This document shows, piece after piece, positions 24,428-34,376 of a stretch of 64,000 bases of DNA (position 1 is its first letter; every line of letters begins with the position of its first letter). Position numbers and translations under genes: made by a program. The DNA is taken from the NCBI GenBank assembly GCA_000750105.3, contig JPHH03000003.1:1240001-1304000 (forward strand). Reading direction: 5' to 3'. This stretch comes from Tolypocladium sp. Sup5 PDA-1. Taxonomy: Eukaryota > Ascomycota > Sordariomycetes > Hypocreales > Ophiocordycipitaceae. The notes beneath the pieces are model-generated. The model searched no databases and was not told the origin of the DNA. It saw only the letters and a list, made by a program, of their open reading frames with translations.

Positions 24428-24754
24428 ATTACTACGAAGTACTTCATACAGGCTTTCCACTTCAAACGTGTTGAGTCCGCCTCAGGCAACGGCCAGCGTC
24501 GCCCCGCAGGGCCAAAGGCACGCCTTTTGGTGGTTTCCACAGCGACCTCTTTTTCCTCCTCCATAGCCTCCACGATAGCTCAGTTGATGAGCATTTCTCA
24601 GGCCATGAGTTCTCGCTTTTTCGACGAGTGAGGATACCTTTGAAGCTGCAATTGACGACCCTTGCGAGGTTGCAAGGCTAGTCGTCAGGAAAGCCTACGC
24701 CCAAGCTGTGCCGTGGCCCTCGCAAGCTGCGAAGCATAACGACAGCGAGCCACG
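24428..24754. other. Intergenic gap before the gag-like relic
   Basis: It contains one TACGAAGTA motif at 24433-24441, immediately after the preceding stop codon. A short stretch near 24573 resembles the 5' half of a tRNA (GATAGCTCAGTTGATGAGC) but lacks a B box. No gene seen. Confidence 0.5.
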
Positions 24755-25269
24755 ATGGCTAACCAACAGCCCCCTGCCCCGGCCATCCCGATATTGAAGT
24801 TTGGCGAGAGCCTTGGCCAGTGGACTGGCAGAGTGAGACAGATGCTTCAAGATATGCACTTGCTTGACACTTTGAGGATACAGAACCCCCACAAGACGAG
24901 GTGGAATTCGAAGAATGGTACCTTGACGATATGCACGTTGGATCCCTTCTCGTCAACCACATCGACGACATGGTGTTTGAAATCATCCATGACAAGGGTT
25001 GGGTCCCTGGGATGACTGCTCGTGAAACGATAACTCGCATCTCGCAAGCCCAACGACGTCCCTCTATGGCCTCGACTATAGAGGCAACCTACGAATTCTT
25101 CGCCCTTGACTTGAGACAATTCGCGAACGCTCGAGCGTACAACGACAGACTCGTGGAGCTGTGGACTCGAATGAGGGATGCAGACCCTACGCTGAATGAG
25201 ATATGGCTCAAGATGGCTCAGGAAGAAGGCAATCCAAAGGATGAAGGAAGGACAAGGCACAGAGATTGA
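24755..25269 (+). pseudogene. Frameshifted retrotransposon gag-like fragment
   Basis: The open reading starts MANQQPPAPAIPILKFGES and runs to about 24870, then protein-like sequence continues in another frame (EFEEWYLDDMHVGSLL ... EFFALDLRQFANARAYNDRLVELW) to a stop at 25269. The layout resembles the N-terminal part of Ty1/copia-type gag: a short substrate-like lead-in, a Trp-containing helix, then an ALxLRQ-type helix with YNDRL. There is no zinc knuckle, integrase or reverse transcriptase downstream and no LTR visible, so this is a solitary decayed fragment. The family call is by pattern only. It sits next to the broken ABC transporter, which marks this stretch as a relic zone. Confidence 0.5.
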
Positions 25270-25390
25270 GGAAACAAGGGGCAAGTCACAGGAAATACTG
25301 TATAGGGAGATGACAAAGGGAAAGGGACTAAACACCAAAGGAAAGGGTCGTGACCACTAAAAAGGGAAATTCACAGCACGTCTTTATTGA

Positions 25391-27287
25391 TCAATCTTGG
25401 GCTGCGCTTCCGCAACTAGCGCCCCAGAGAGCCTTGAACTTGCCGCCGAGCTGCAGCAGCTGCCGGGGCTGTCTAGCCTCGATTATGCGTCCCTGTTCAA
25501 GGACGACGACGCGGTCATAGTCTAGAACTCGGTCGAGCCGGTGGGCAATGGACAGGACGGTATGTTGTTTAAACTCCGAGTCGATGACTTTGTGCACCAT
25601 CACTTCCGTCCCCCGGTACACACTTGGTGGAGTTAGTCCAACAACTCCAATCATCACTTATAAAGGTATACTTGCCTGCTCGTCGCTTCATCCAACAGCA
25701 CCAGCCTGCCAACGTCCCTCTCCTCAGCACCGCCCGCGCGACAAAGAAAAGCTGCTTCTGCCCGTGGCTGAGAATGCCCTCGCCAAACTGCGCGTCCAGC
25801 CCGCCGCGCTCCTCGACGACGGGCCACAGGCCGACGGCGGACAGCGAGGCTGTGATGTCGTCCGTGGGGTAGGCGTCGAAGGGGTCGATGTTCTGGCGGA
25901 TGGTGCCGGGGAGGATGAACTGGTCCCTGCTGACGGTGATGAGGCGTGTGCGGATGGTCTCGCGGCGAAGGGAGGGGAGGAGGAGGGAGTCGATGGTGAG
26001 GGAGCCGGCGGAGGGGTCGAGGAGACGTAGGAGGGTTAGGAGCAGGGAGTATTTGCCGCTATGGAGTCCTGCTGGTTGTCAACTTTGCGATGTTTTCCGG
26101 GACTCAACTGCGGATGCTAACCTCATAACGGTGAATAGAAGCCGGTGGTGCAACGGCACCCCTGACCTGGCAGCAACCGAAACAAGCACAAACCTACAGC
26201 ATGTCAATGCTACCCTTCTGGATGTTTCATGATAATATCTTACCAGATGAGCGCAGCAAACCAAACTACGCCGACGACTTGCAAAGCGGTATAGACGCCG
26301 ACATGGTATCTGGCCTGTTGGTCCGCATCACTCTTGTTCACTTCAGTCCAGAAGTTGAGCCAAACAGCTGCCATGTCGTCAGTCACTACTTGATTTTCGT
26401 ATATTCTTGGCAGTGACGCACTCGGAAACTCTGCAGAAACGCCCAGCCAACCTCCAACTCCAGGAGCGTGACGACAGAGGTGACGCCGGACATTTTGACG
26501 CTCTTGATTTGGCGACGTGATGCCTGGGAAGACGACAATCGTGGCGAGAAGCGCGATCATAGACACGAGAATCGGACCCGTATATGCTTATCCAATCTGG
26601 TCGCTCAGGAGCCAGGTTCCAATGGCAATTTGGATAAGCTGGCCCAGAACTCGTTGATCTGTCTCATTACGCGCCCAATCATCTCGATCTATCTCTCGTC
26701 AGAGCCGACGGGTCCATCTGCTGTAGGCGACACTTACATCAGAGGACATGAGCGTGACGGCCGCGGCATTGTCCGTTGCCGTAGCCCATGTTGTCTGACT
26801 GCGCTTCGTCGGCAAGGAAGAGCAGGAAATTTAAAATAGGATGCGAGCCTTTGTTCCAGTTCCACCAAAATCTCTCGCTCAGACCTGCGGCGGCCATTTG
26901 CTCGTCCAGGGTAAACAGATCGGCGGGCCGGAGGAGCCTCCGGAAGCCGGTCCGGAGTAGCGGGGCGACCCACGCAAACACGGCCCGGCCGTAGAGCCCC
27001 GCGGTCTCCTCCGGCGCATAGACGGGGCCGGGGCCGGCACGGAGCAAATACCCCGATTTCCCCCTGGCCTCGAGCACGACGAGCGCCGCCTTGACGGCAA
27101 ACGACGCCGTGAAGACGCCGCGGATGGGTCCGCCTACGGAGGTACACATCATGTGGTTTACATGTACTTCGTATCCAGGGGTAAAAGCGATGTCATTGCC
27201 ACGGACTCGATTCCGATCCGAGCCCCCGTAGCTACCCTGGACTTTGGACTTGGCTTTCAATGCCACCACTGATGTCATTGGTCTCAA
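25391..27287 (-). pseudogene. Decayed ABCC-type multidrug transporter
   Basis: Minus-strand remnants in ABCC order. About 27130-26830 gives an N-terminal segment (VLEARGK, YAPEETAGLYGRAVFAWVAPLL, LFTLDEQMA). About 26700-26450 holds first membrane-domain remnants in several frames. About 26350-26240 resembles the start of the second membrane domain (YHVGVYTALQVVGVVWF). About 26060-25391 is the second nucleotide-binding domain. The first nucleotide-binding domain and most membrane helices are absent: the remnant spans 1.9 kb against about 4.5 kb for an intact gene. In the ATPase domain the Walker A ends GLHSGKY (Tyr where Ser/Thr is expected), the signature is LSHGQKQ, and the Walker B segment LVLLDEATS lies in a shifted frame, consistent with loss of one base. 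The final part, VLSIAHRLDRVLDYDRVVVL, is intact. Non-functional as written. Confidence 0.8.
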
Positions 27288-27948
27288 GACTCACTGGGAG
27301 AGGAAAGAGATTGAGCAAATGGGTACGAAGTACGAAGTAAAGAGACTCATCCATCGCTGATTTCGGGCACGCCGTCGGTTATGGACCCGTCTTAAGCTGC
27401 ATTCAGTCTCCATTGTCTCCAGCTGACCACCGAGAGTTGACGCGCGGGTGTGGGAGTGGGTGAATTAATGCAAGTCGAATTGCCTATTCTGGGTTCGGCG
27501 TGAGTCACCCCGCCGAGTGACAAGATACGCAACCCACTGCGCTCCATCTGCGACTCGCTTCTAACCTCTGCAAAGGCAGCCAATTGGGGCAAACTTAATA
27601 GAATGGAAGCCCTAAAGTTCGAATCTAGGGGGCTATTCCCGGTTCAGGTTACGGGCATTTCAGCGCTTGCCACTGCGGAAGCAAGATCGTTCCAGTGGAA
27701 CGGGCACTAAAGCAGCCCTTCGATCTAACAGCCCATAAATAAGGTAGCCACCAACTCCTCTCAACACCACCGCGAGCCCACATCCGTTGCCATCAGAACA
27801 ATTCCTTCCTCACCTTCAAAGGAATTAATTCCTGTGAGTTGTTCAGCGGCTCTTTCACTTCTTTATTGTTTTACTACTCCATCTCTAACTTTACAGCTAC
27901 ATCGAATCCCCCCTGCGTTTGAGCGTGTCGAACGACAAGACCTCCAAA
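27288..27948. promoter_or_regulatory. Upstream region and leader of the ABC-F gene
   Basis: 660 bases between the transporter relic and the ABC-F start codon. Two overlapping TACGAAGTA copies lie at 27324-27339. A TATA-like ATAAATAAG lies near 27735. A probable 5'-UTR intron follows, listed separately. No coding sequence recognised. Confidence 0.5.
27834..27896 (+). other. Probable 5'-UTR intron of the ABC-F gene
   Basis: Consensus donor GTGAGT at 27834 and branch-like CTCTAAC followed by TTTACAG at 27896, with a pyrimidine-rich interior; 63 nt. It lies 52 bases upstream of the start codon. Confidence 0.6.
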
Positions 27949-30385
27949 ATGACGTCGATGGCTTCAGAGTCCGTGGCCACCATCCTCTGCACGGCCAAGC
28001 AGACGCGTTTTCACATCGAGTCGCCCAACTACCGCGAGGTGCGGCACTTCTGTTCCCCACTCCTGGGAAAGGTAAAGGAAAGCTCACATTCGCATTCACG
28101 CAGCTCGACGTCGAGGGACTGTCCATCACCGTCACCTCAGGCGGCGACAGGTCCGCCAGCTCAGCCAAGGGCAAGTCGAAAGCCCGCACCGAGGGCATCG
28201 AGATTCTCTCCAACGCCAAGCTGCGTCTGAAAGAGGGCCAGCGGTATGCCCTCGTCGGCCGCAACGGCACCGGAAAGTCGAGTAAGCGTCGCAGCAACGC
28301 CCTTCTTCCCAGAGCTTGCACTGACAGACAGTGAACAGCATTGCTACGGGCCATTGCCGAGAAACTCATCCCGGGCATACCGGAAGGCACACGGATTGCC
28401 ATCCTCCAGCAGTCGAGGCTGACTGACGAGGATGGCGACGGCAGCAAGGCCAAGGACAGCGCGGGGCTGAGCGTCCTGGAACAAGTCATTGACAGGGCCA
28501 CGGCAAGGGACACTGTCGAGCAGGAGATCAAAGGTAGTCATCGAAAAGAGAGTGTACTTGTGTGTCGAGCTAACAGCTGCCAGTTCTCTCCGACGGTGTT
28601 GATGCAGCAGATGCCTTCGGCCCTGTCCGAGCACTGCGAACGCTCAAGCACGAGCGCCTCCAGAAGCGGCTCTTCCGCCTCGACAAGGAGGCTCGCCTGA
28701 GGAGCGGCACGCGAGGCATGCAGGCGAGAAAAGCCCTGGTGGCCTTTGAAAAGGTCGTCGCCGAGTCCAACACCTTGTATGCGTTCACCACTTCACAACT
28801 GCGTCAATTCCTGCCGTCTAACTTGGTATATAGACTTGAGCAGTCAAACGACGAGATATCGGCAGACTCGCTCCAGGTCGAGACGCAAGAGGCGGCGGAC
28901 ATGCTGGCCGAGCTTCAGCTCCAGGTCGAGCCGTCGCGCATCGCCGAGGTCGAGTCCAAGGCGAAAAACATCCTGACGGGCCTCGGCTTCACAGAGGACC
29001 GCATGGCCAAGCCCATCACCAGCATGTCCGGCGGCTGGCACATGCGCGCCTCGCTCGCCACGGCGCTGCTGCAGGAGGCCGACATCATGATCCTCGACGA
29101 GCCGACCAACTTCCTCGACCTGCTGGGCATCATCTGGCTGCAGCGCTACCTGCAGGCGCTCGAGGACACGAAGGAAAAGCCGCCGACGCTCGTCCTCGTG
29201 TCGCACGACCGCGACTTCATCGGCCTGTGCACCGACCTGCTCATCCTCAAGGACAAGCAGCTGACGTACTTCCACGGCGACCTGCCCACCTTCGAGGCCT
29301 CGCAGGCCGAGCGCAAGCTCTGGCTGCGCAAGATGAAGGACGCGCAGGACAAGCAGAAGGCGCACATCGAGAAGACGATCCAGCAGAACATGAAGGCCGG
29401 CAAGGCCAACGACGACCAGAACAAGATTCGCCAGGCAAAGTCGCGCCAGAAGAAGATCGACGACCGCTGGGGCATGCAGGTCAACGCCCGGGGCGGCCGC
29501 TTCAAGCTCAACAGGGAGCTCGTCGGCTACTTCCTGACGTCGCGGGAGGACGTCGACGTGCCCCCCGAGGAGCGACCCGTCGTCATGACGCTGCCGGAGC
29601 CGCCGGACCTGCGATTCCCGGGCTCGCTGCTGTCGCTCGAGGGCGCGTCGTATCGCTACTCGGCCAAGACGCCGCTCGTCGTCCAGGGCGTCAACCTCAC
29701 CGTGGGCATGGGCGACCGCATCGGCATCCTGGGCCTCAATGGCTCGGGCAAGTCGACGCTCATCAAGCTCCTCGTGGAGGAGAGCCGCCCAACCGCCGGC
29801 AGCGTCACTGCCCACCCGCGTCTCAAGATGGGCTACTACTCGCAGCACGCCGTCGAGGGCCTCAAGGCTCTTGGGCTAGCCGAACCCGAGCTCACGGCCC
29901 TCGCCCTGCTGACGCGCGACGTCGACGGCAGCCTCAGCGAGGGTGAGATCCGCGGGCTGCTGGGCGAGCTCGGCCTGCCCGGGCGCATCGCCTCCGACGT
30001 GCCCGTGTGCAAGCTCTCGGGCGGGCAGCTCGTGCGCTGCGAGCTGGCGCGCCTGTTCTGGCGCCGCCCGCACTGCCTCATCCTGGATGAGGTGACGACG
30101 CATCTCGACTACGAGACCGTCACAGCGCTGCGCATCGCGCTGAATCACTGGGAGGGCGCGGTGGTGCTCGTCAGCCACGACAGGTGGTTCATGCGCGGCG
30201 CCGTGGAGGGCAACCTGGACGACGACGACGGCGACGACAGCGAGGAGAGCGAGGCGGCGGAGGAGACGCCGCGACGGAGGCTCATGTACCGGCTCAAGGG
30301 CGGTCAGATGACGGTGCTGGAGAGTGGCGTGGACGAGTTTGAGAGGCTCATGGAGAAGAGGGCGAGCAAATTGCTAGCGAGCTGA
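27949..30385 (+). CDS. ABC-F family ATPase (soluble, two ABC domains)
   Basis: Cytosolic twin-cassette ATPase of the ABC-F family, whose members act on ribosomes and translation rather than transport; no membrane helices are present. Exons 27949-28038, 28104-28281, 28339-28533, 28584-28776 and 28834-30385 give 735 aa. First cassette: Walker A GRNGTGKST (split by the second intron), signature MSGGWHMR, Walker B IMILDEPTNFLD. Linker: Lys/Gln-rich helical KMKDAQDKQKAHIEKTIQQ, typical of the ABC-F interdomain arm. Second cassette: Walker A GLNGSGKST, signature LSGGQLVR, Walker B CLILDEVTTHLD (Thr-His in place of the usual Pro/Asn-Asn). An acidic DDDDGDDSEESEAAEE patch lies near the C-terminus. 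The first donor (GTGCGG) is weak; the 57-nt intron at 28777 is inferred from its GTCTAAC branch site and could also be read through. Exact paralogue not assigned. Confidence 0.9.
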
Positions 30386-30476
30386 GCACGCGATTAGCTG
30401 TGCCGCCCAGGAGAGAGTATAGCCAGCCGCGAGTCCCTCCCTAGGCACAGGAATAGATATCCAACTCTCCTGGTAG

Positions 30477-32108
30477 TCACCCATCCAGCTGTACCCGTGA
30501 ATCAACCAAGACGCGGAAGATGCCCTTCTGCGCCTTGCTTACAGACATGGACCCCCCCTTGGGGACCTCTACAATTGTCCCGTCGATGCAAAACTTGCGC
30601 CACCGCGCATCGTCCTCCTGCGGTTCAACCGTGACCTCCTCCACCTCCTCGTACCGCACCTCCTCGCCGTCGTCCCACTTCATCCCCACGTGCTTGCCGC
30701 CGTCGTACGCCTTCATCATGACGTCCATGGTGCGCTCGCCGCCGACGGGGCCAAAGTGCACGAGCCGGAGCTTGTTGTCCAGGGGCCTGCTGGCGGGGGA
30801 GATGGCAAACGTGCGCTCCAGGTTGGACACCATGGTCATGAGCACGTAGGCGTGCGTTTCGCGCGGGTCCAGCTCCAGAGCCGGGGATGACGGCCGGCGG
30901 ACTTGGAGCTTCGCGCGGTAGGGGTGGGACTCGCGGAGGAGTTCCTGCGCGACCATGCCGAAGCGCTTGGCGCCGTGGACGCGGTACTCGGGCGTGTCGC
31001 TCTCGTACACGATGCTCGCGTGGAAGCCGTAGCTGGCGACGATGGCGCCGTACAGCGAAGACACTGCCGCGTCTTGCCTAGCCAGCTGTGCACCTTCGTC
31101 CGCGCCGTCCGCCTTTCCAGAGCTGTCTACGAAGGACACGATGTGTGAGCCAGGGGAGAAGGAGGCCTGGAAAACGGGCAGGTCGGCCGGCACGCCGAGG
31201 AATAGCGTCCGCAGGGCGAGGACCAGCGGCGACGGCCCGGGGCCTGATGACTCGAGCGGTTTGTGCAAAGAGTGAAACAGGGCATTTCCGGTTCCCAGTG
31301 GGAAGAGCGTGATGAGAGGCGCCGGCGCACCGGGCAGAGCTTGATGGCCATTCAGCAGGTCCACGACGCCGCCGTCTCCGCTCAGCAGGATAATTGTCCT
31401 CGAGGTGGGAGCGTCCTTGGATGCCTGCCCCTGGTCGGGTTGAAGCTCACGGGCGAATTGCCGCACACTCTGAGCATCCTGCGTAATGACAACCTTGCTT
31501 GCCTGGAGTGACGTTCCAAGCACTTCCTCGACAAGGCCCCAAAGCGGCTGCAACACCGATTGCCAAAAGGGCAGGGCGTGGCCCACGCCGGAGTTGGTAG
31601 ACACCACAACATCGACCTCGTTGCCGTCGCCATTGCGCAGATGAGGCGGTATGCCGCTGATGCGATATTCCCGGAGGAGCTGGTCGGGGACAGTGTCGGC
31701 CGCCAGGAGGCGCAGCTGGAACGGCTGCGTCTGCTGCTCGGGGTCTTCGGTGAGGCAGCAGATGATGAAGGCGGATTGTCCGGGCTTTGAGTTGGACAAG
31801 TCCAAGGTAAGCAAAACATCGTCCACCCTTACTTGGTCTTGACGGCCGTCATCGACTCGAGTCCAGACCAGACTGCCATCGTGGATACGGACGTCCTGCA
31901 CCCGTGGGTGGTTGCCTTCGGGCAATGTGGAATTAATCATGTCGTATGAAATAACGCCGAGAGGCAGAATTTTTGCAGAAGCAATCACGGCGTTCTGGAC
32001 GGAGCGGCGCAAACGTATCTTGCCCAACGCAAGTGAGGCATCGAGTTTGAGGGAGTCACGGCTGGTTCGGTGGCACAAATGTGAGATAACATGAGGTGAT
32101 ACAGGCAT
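30477..32108 (-). CDS. Sphingoid/diacylglycerol-kinase-like protein (LCB4-type)
   Basis: Single exon, 543 aa, with a diacylglycerol-kinase catalytic fold as in sphingoid long-chain base kinases. It probably phosphorylates a lipid at a cytoplasmic membrane face. Visible motifs: VVVSTNSGVGHALPFW (an altered form of the NPxxG nucleotide loop), ILLSGDGGVVDLLNG (the GGDG(T/G) motif) and LFPLGTGNALFHSL (the PxGTGN motif). The C-terminal half carries ASYGFHASIVYESD and ends with DGTIVEVPKGGSM, like the beta-sandwich domain of these kinases. Start chosen at the first in-frame ATG; an open extension upstream lacks an ATG. It lies 147 bases downstream of TRM1 on the same strand. Because the nucleotide loop and GGDG are changed, substrate and even activity are uncertain. 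Confidence 0.8.
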   Translation of the reverse strand: MPVSPHVISHLCHRTSRDSLKLDASLALGKIRLRRSVQNAVIASAKILPLGVISYDMINSTLPEGNHPRVQDVRIHDGSLVWTRVDDGRQDQVRVDDVLLTLDLSNSKPGQSAFIICCLTEDPEQQTQPFQLRLLAADTVPDQLLREYRISGIPPHLRNGDGNEVDVVVSTNSGVGHALPFWQSVLQPLWGLVEEVLGTSLQASKVVITQDAQSVRQFARELQPDQGQASKDAPTSRTIILLSGDGGVVDLLNGHQALPGAPAPLITLFPLGTGNALFHSLHKPLESSGPGPSPLVLALRTLFLGVPADLPVFQASFSPGSHIVSFVDSSGKADGADEGAQLARQDAAVSSLYGAIVASYGFHASIVYESDTPEYRVHGAKRFGMVAQELLRESHPYRAKLQVRRPSSPALELDPRETHAYVLMTMVSNLERTFAISPASRPLDNKLRLVHFGPVGGERTMDVMMKAYDGGKHVGMKWDDGEEVRYEEVEEVTVEPQEDDARWRKFCIDGTIVEVPKGGSMSVSKAQKGIFRVLVDSRVQLDG

Positions 32109-32255
32109 GTTTTGGCTGATGGCGGCGGGTTGCGGCACTGGTGGGGCTGTGAAGCCCTTGCTGACGACGGCGCCACGGAGGTATCCGGGCTCCCGGAGCC
32201 GCAGATAACCCAAGCTCGCATCTCAAGAGCAGGGGGCATCAGAGGCGCATGAGCC

Positions 32256-34376
32256 TCAGTTGCCCTTTGCTCTCGTCATCGGGCCCCAATGCCGCTTCGG
32301 ATTCATCTGATATCTCACGTAACGTTGCGACACTTGTTGGCGGCCCAGTTTGGCAAGCGCTTCGTCAAACACCAGCGTCTTTCGCAGCTCGCTTTCGCTC
32401 GGCGCCGTCTTTTCTTCCCCGGTGGGCTTTTCCTCCTTGGACTCTTCCCCGTTCGGCTGACCACCGTTCTCAGCAGTTTCTGGCCCCTCCTCGGCTGGTT
32501 TCTCCTCGACTGGCTGCTTCTCGACTGGCTGCTCCTCAACGCCCTCCATCTTGGTATCATCGTTCTTTTGCGCAGAATCCTCCGATGCCTTGCCTTCCTG
32601 CTCAAGAAGCCCCGCATCGTGCAATATCTTCCAACCGGCCATCAACGGCTTGAACTTGGCGACCTTGACGGGAGACTTTTGGCGGATCCACTCCGTCATC
32701 ACCCACCAGATTGTCGACCACGGCGCATCGGTTTTGATGCTTCCCGCTCGGCAGTGGCTCCGTCCGACCTGATAGCCAAGGTGAACCAGGGCGCCGCGGA
32801 ACATGTCGTCGGTTGGAGTGGCACACGACACGATGCTGGCTACCTTTCCTGGAACGATAAAAAATGGGCTGTTATCGACCGTCGCCAGCTCTGCGTCTTT
32901 GGGATCGACATCGGTTGGCAGCTCCGGCCCCGGGAGATACTCTTCTTGCGCGGTTCGCAGCATGCCTTCCAGTCTTGGCAAGGTCCCGTAGACTTCGGGA
33001 GACGCCTTGGGGATTTCGTCGAGAACTCGCTGGATGAATTCCTGGTTGTGGATGCGGCCCGCATACATTGGCCCGCCGAGGTGCATCTTGAATCCGCAGT
33101 GCTGGCAGAAGCGATCCGCCGTGGGACCTAATGCCATGCCATGCTTGTAGAAAGATCCGCTTCCCTTCTTGTTTGGTGCCGGCTTGCTTCTCAGGAGTGG
33201 CTGTGTTTCCCAAGAGCCGCACCCCTGATCGCAGCTGTACAAAAGCATCGTTCTTTGCCCGAGGAACTTGACCGACTGCGGCGATCTCGTAACCCTGATG
33301 AATGTTTTCGTGTAAAAGTCAATCGAGAGCGACAATAGGGGCTCGATTGCCAGGCCGTATTTCGCCCCCGACGTGGCAACGGCGTTCAAAATGAGGCGCA
33401 GAGCAGCTTCGTGAGTGTGCATTCCCTTTATCGGGATGCCTCCGTACAAGGCAAACGTCTTCTCGCAGTAGCTGTGGCCTGCCCACACTGCGCTGTCGGT
33501 GCATGTGATGCAGAGAAGTCCGCCATCGTCTCGGACGGATTGGATGGCCGCGTCGAAGAAGGGTGCCGCGGTGCCGTAAGGGTCCAGATCGATGACATCA
33601 AACTTGCGAGACTTTCCAGGGTTTCCGTTACGGTCCCTCTTTGACAGATCGTCGGCAATGGCGCGATACATGAGCGCGAGCGCATCGTCGTTGGTCACGG
33701 TAATGATGTCTTGCAGCCCGTTGTGTTCGACGTTGAGCTTGATCGACGCAGCGGCCGACTCGGAGAGGTCGTTGGCCTTGACCGACGTGACAAACGGCAG
33801 CTCGTGCGCATATCGCATGGCGCGAAGCCCGGACGCAGAAAGGGCATCGAGAATCTTGAAAGAGGCCTTGGGAGGCTTAGGTGCTTCGGGCTGCTCTTGG
33901 GCCTTGTCTTTGTCGGCGGCTTCTGGGTTCTCCGGTTCTGGGGCCGGATCCTCGTCGCCGCGCTTCCTCTTCTTGCCCTGCTTGCCCTGTTTTTCGGCGA
34001 TCTTTGAAAGGAACTTTTCCGCCCGTCGTTCGATGGTCCATTCGCCATAGGCCTTGATTGCGAGACACGATAAGTCGCGGTTGTATTGCTGAATTGGGTT
34101 GTAGAAAACCTGCTGCTCCTCTCCGCCCGCCGTGGCATTATGTGGCACCAACATGGTGGCCTTTCCCTCTTTAATTGTTCGATACTGCTTGCCGTCTCGC
34201 TCGACGAGGTCGACGGGCGCGGCTTCGTCGGCCATGTTGGGAGTTGTCGAGAATGGATTGACCTCGACGTGAATGCGGAGCCTGGGACGGATGGTTGCCG
34301 AGGCACCGACGATGCGCAGAGGCCTAAGTGTGCTCGTGAGAAACACTGATTGACGAGCAATGGCGCAATGCAGCAT
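32256..34376 (-). CDS. trm1: tRNA (guanine26-N2)-dimethyltransferase
   Basis: SAM-dependent enzyme making m2,2G26 in cytosolic and mitochondrial tRNAs. Intronless, 706 aa. The Trm1 family is recognisable by QVFYNPIQQYNRDLS near the N-terminus, ILDALSASGLRAMRYA (SAM-binding), NDDALALMY, FDVIDLDPYGTAAPFFDAAI (catalytic DPYG), and the Cys cluster CDQGCGSW ... CQHCGFKMHLGGPMY. A charged Lys/Glu/Pro insert (about residues 115-150) and an acidic repeat-like tail (VEEQPVEKQPVEEKPAEE) are species-variable. Two in-frame ATGs matter: 34376 gives a 47-residue Arg/Ser/Thr-rich presequence, and 34235 begins MADEAAPVDLVERDGK. Yeast Trm1 uses two starts to supply mitochondria and nucleus, so the same is likely here. 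Confidence 0.95.
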   Translation of the reverse strand: MLHCAIARQSVFLTSTLRPLRIVGASATIRPRLRIHVEVNPFSTTPNMADEAAPVDLVERDGKQYRTIKEGKATMLVPHNATAGGEEQQVFYNPIQQYNRDLSCLAIKAYGEWTIERRAEKFLSKIAEKQGKQGKKRKRGDEDPAPEPENPEAADKDKAQEQPEAPKPPKASFKILDALSASGLRAMRYAHELPFVTSVKANDLSESAAASIKLNVEHNGLQDIITVTNDDALALMYRAIADDLSKRDRNGNPGKSRKFDVIDLDPYGTAAPFFDAAIQSVRDDGGLLCITCTDSAVWAGHSYCEKTFALYGGIPIKGMHTHEAALRLILNAVATSGAKYGLAIEPLLSLSIDFYTKTFIRVTRSPQSVKFLGQRTMLLYSCDQGCGSWETQPLLRSKPAPNKKGSGSFYKHGMALGPTADRFCQHCGFKMHLGGPMYAGRIHNQEFIQRVLDEIPKASPEVYGTLPRLEGMLRTAQEEYLPGPELPTDVDPKDAELATVDNSPFFIVPGKVASIVSCATPTDDMFRGALVHLGYQVGRSHCRAGSIKTDAPWSTIWWVMTEWIRQKSPVKVAKFKPLMAGWKILHDAGLLEQEGKASEDSAQKNDDTKMEGVEEQPVEKQPVEEKPAEEGPETAENGGQPNGEESKEEKPTGEEKTAPSESELRKTLVFDEALAKLGRQQVSQRYVRYQMNPKRHWGPMTRAKGN

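Noticed and set aside
24573..24650. tRNA-like stretch (GATAGCTCAGTTGATGAGC)
   Set aside because: The A-box part looks right, but there is no B box (GGTTCGAATCC) and no closing acceptor stem.
25391..27287. Intact ABC transporter
   Set aside because: Missing first ATPase domain and most helices, a frameshift before the Walker B motif and a changed Walker A make a working gene unlikely.
27600..27650. Possible tRNA B box (AGTTCGAATCT)
   Set aside because: No matching A box or cloverleaf around it; single match only.
28844..29848. 334-codon minus-strand frame
   Set aside because: Antisense shadow of the ABC-F gene; Leu/Val/Asp/Arg-biased with no motifs.
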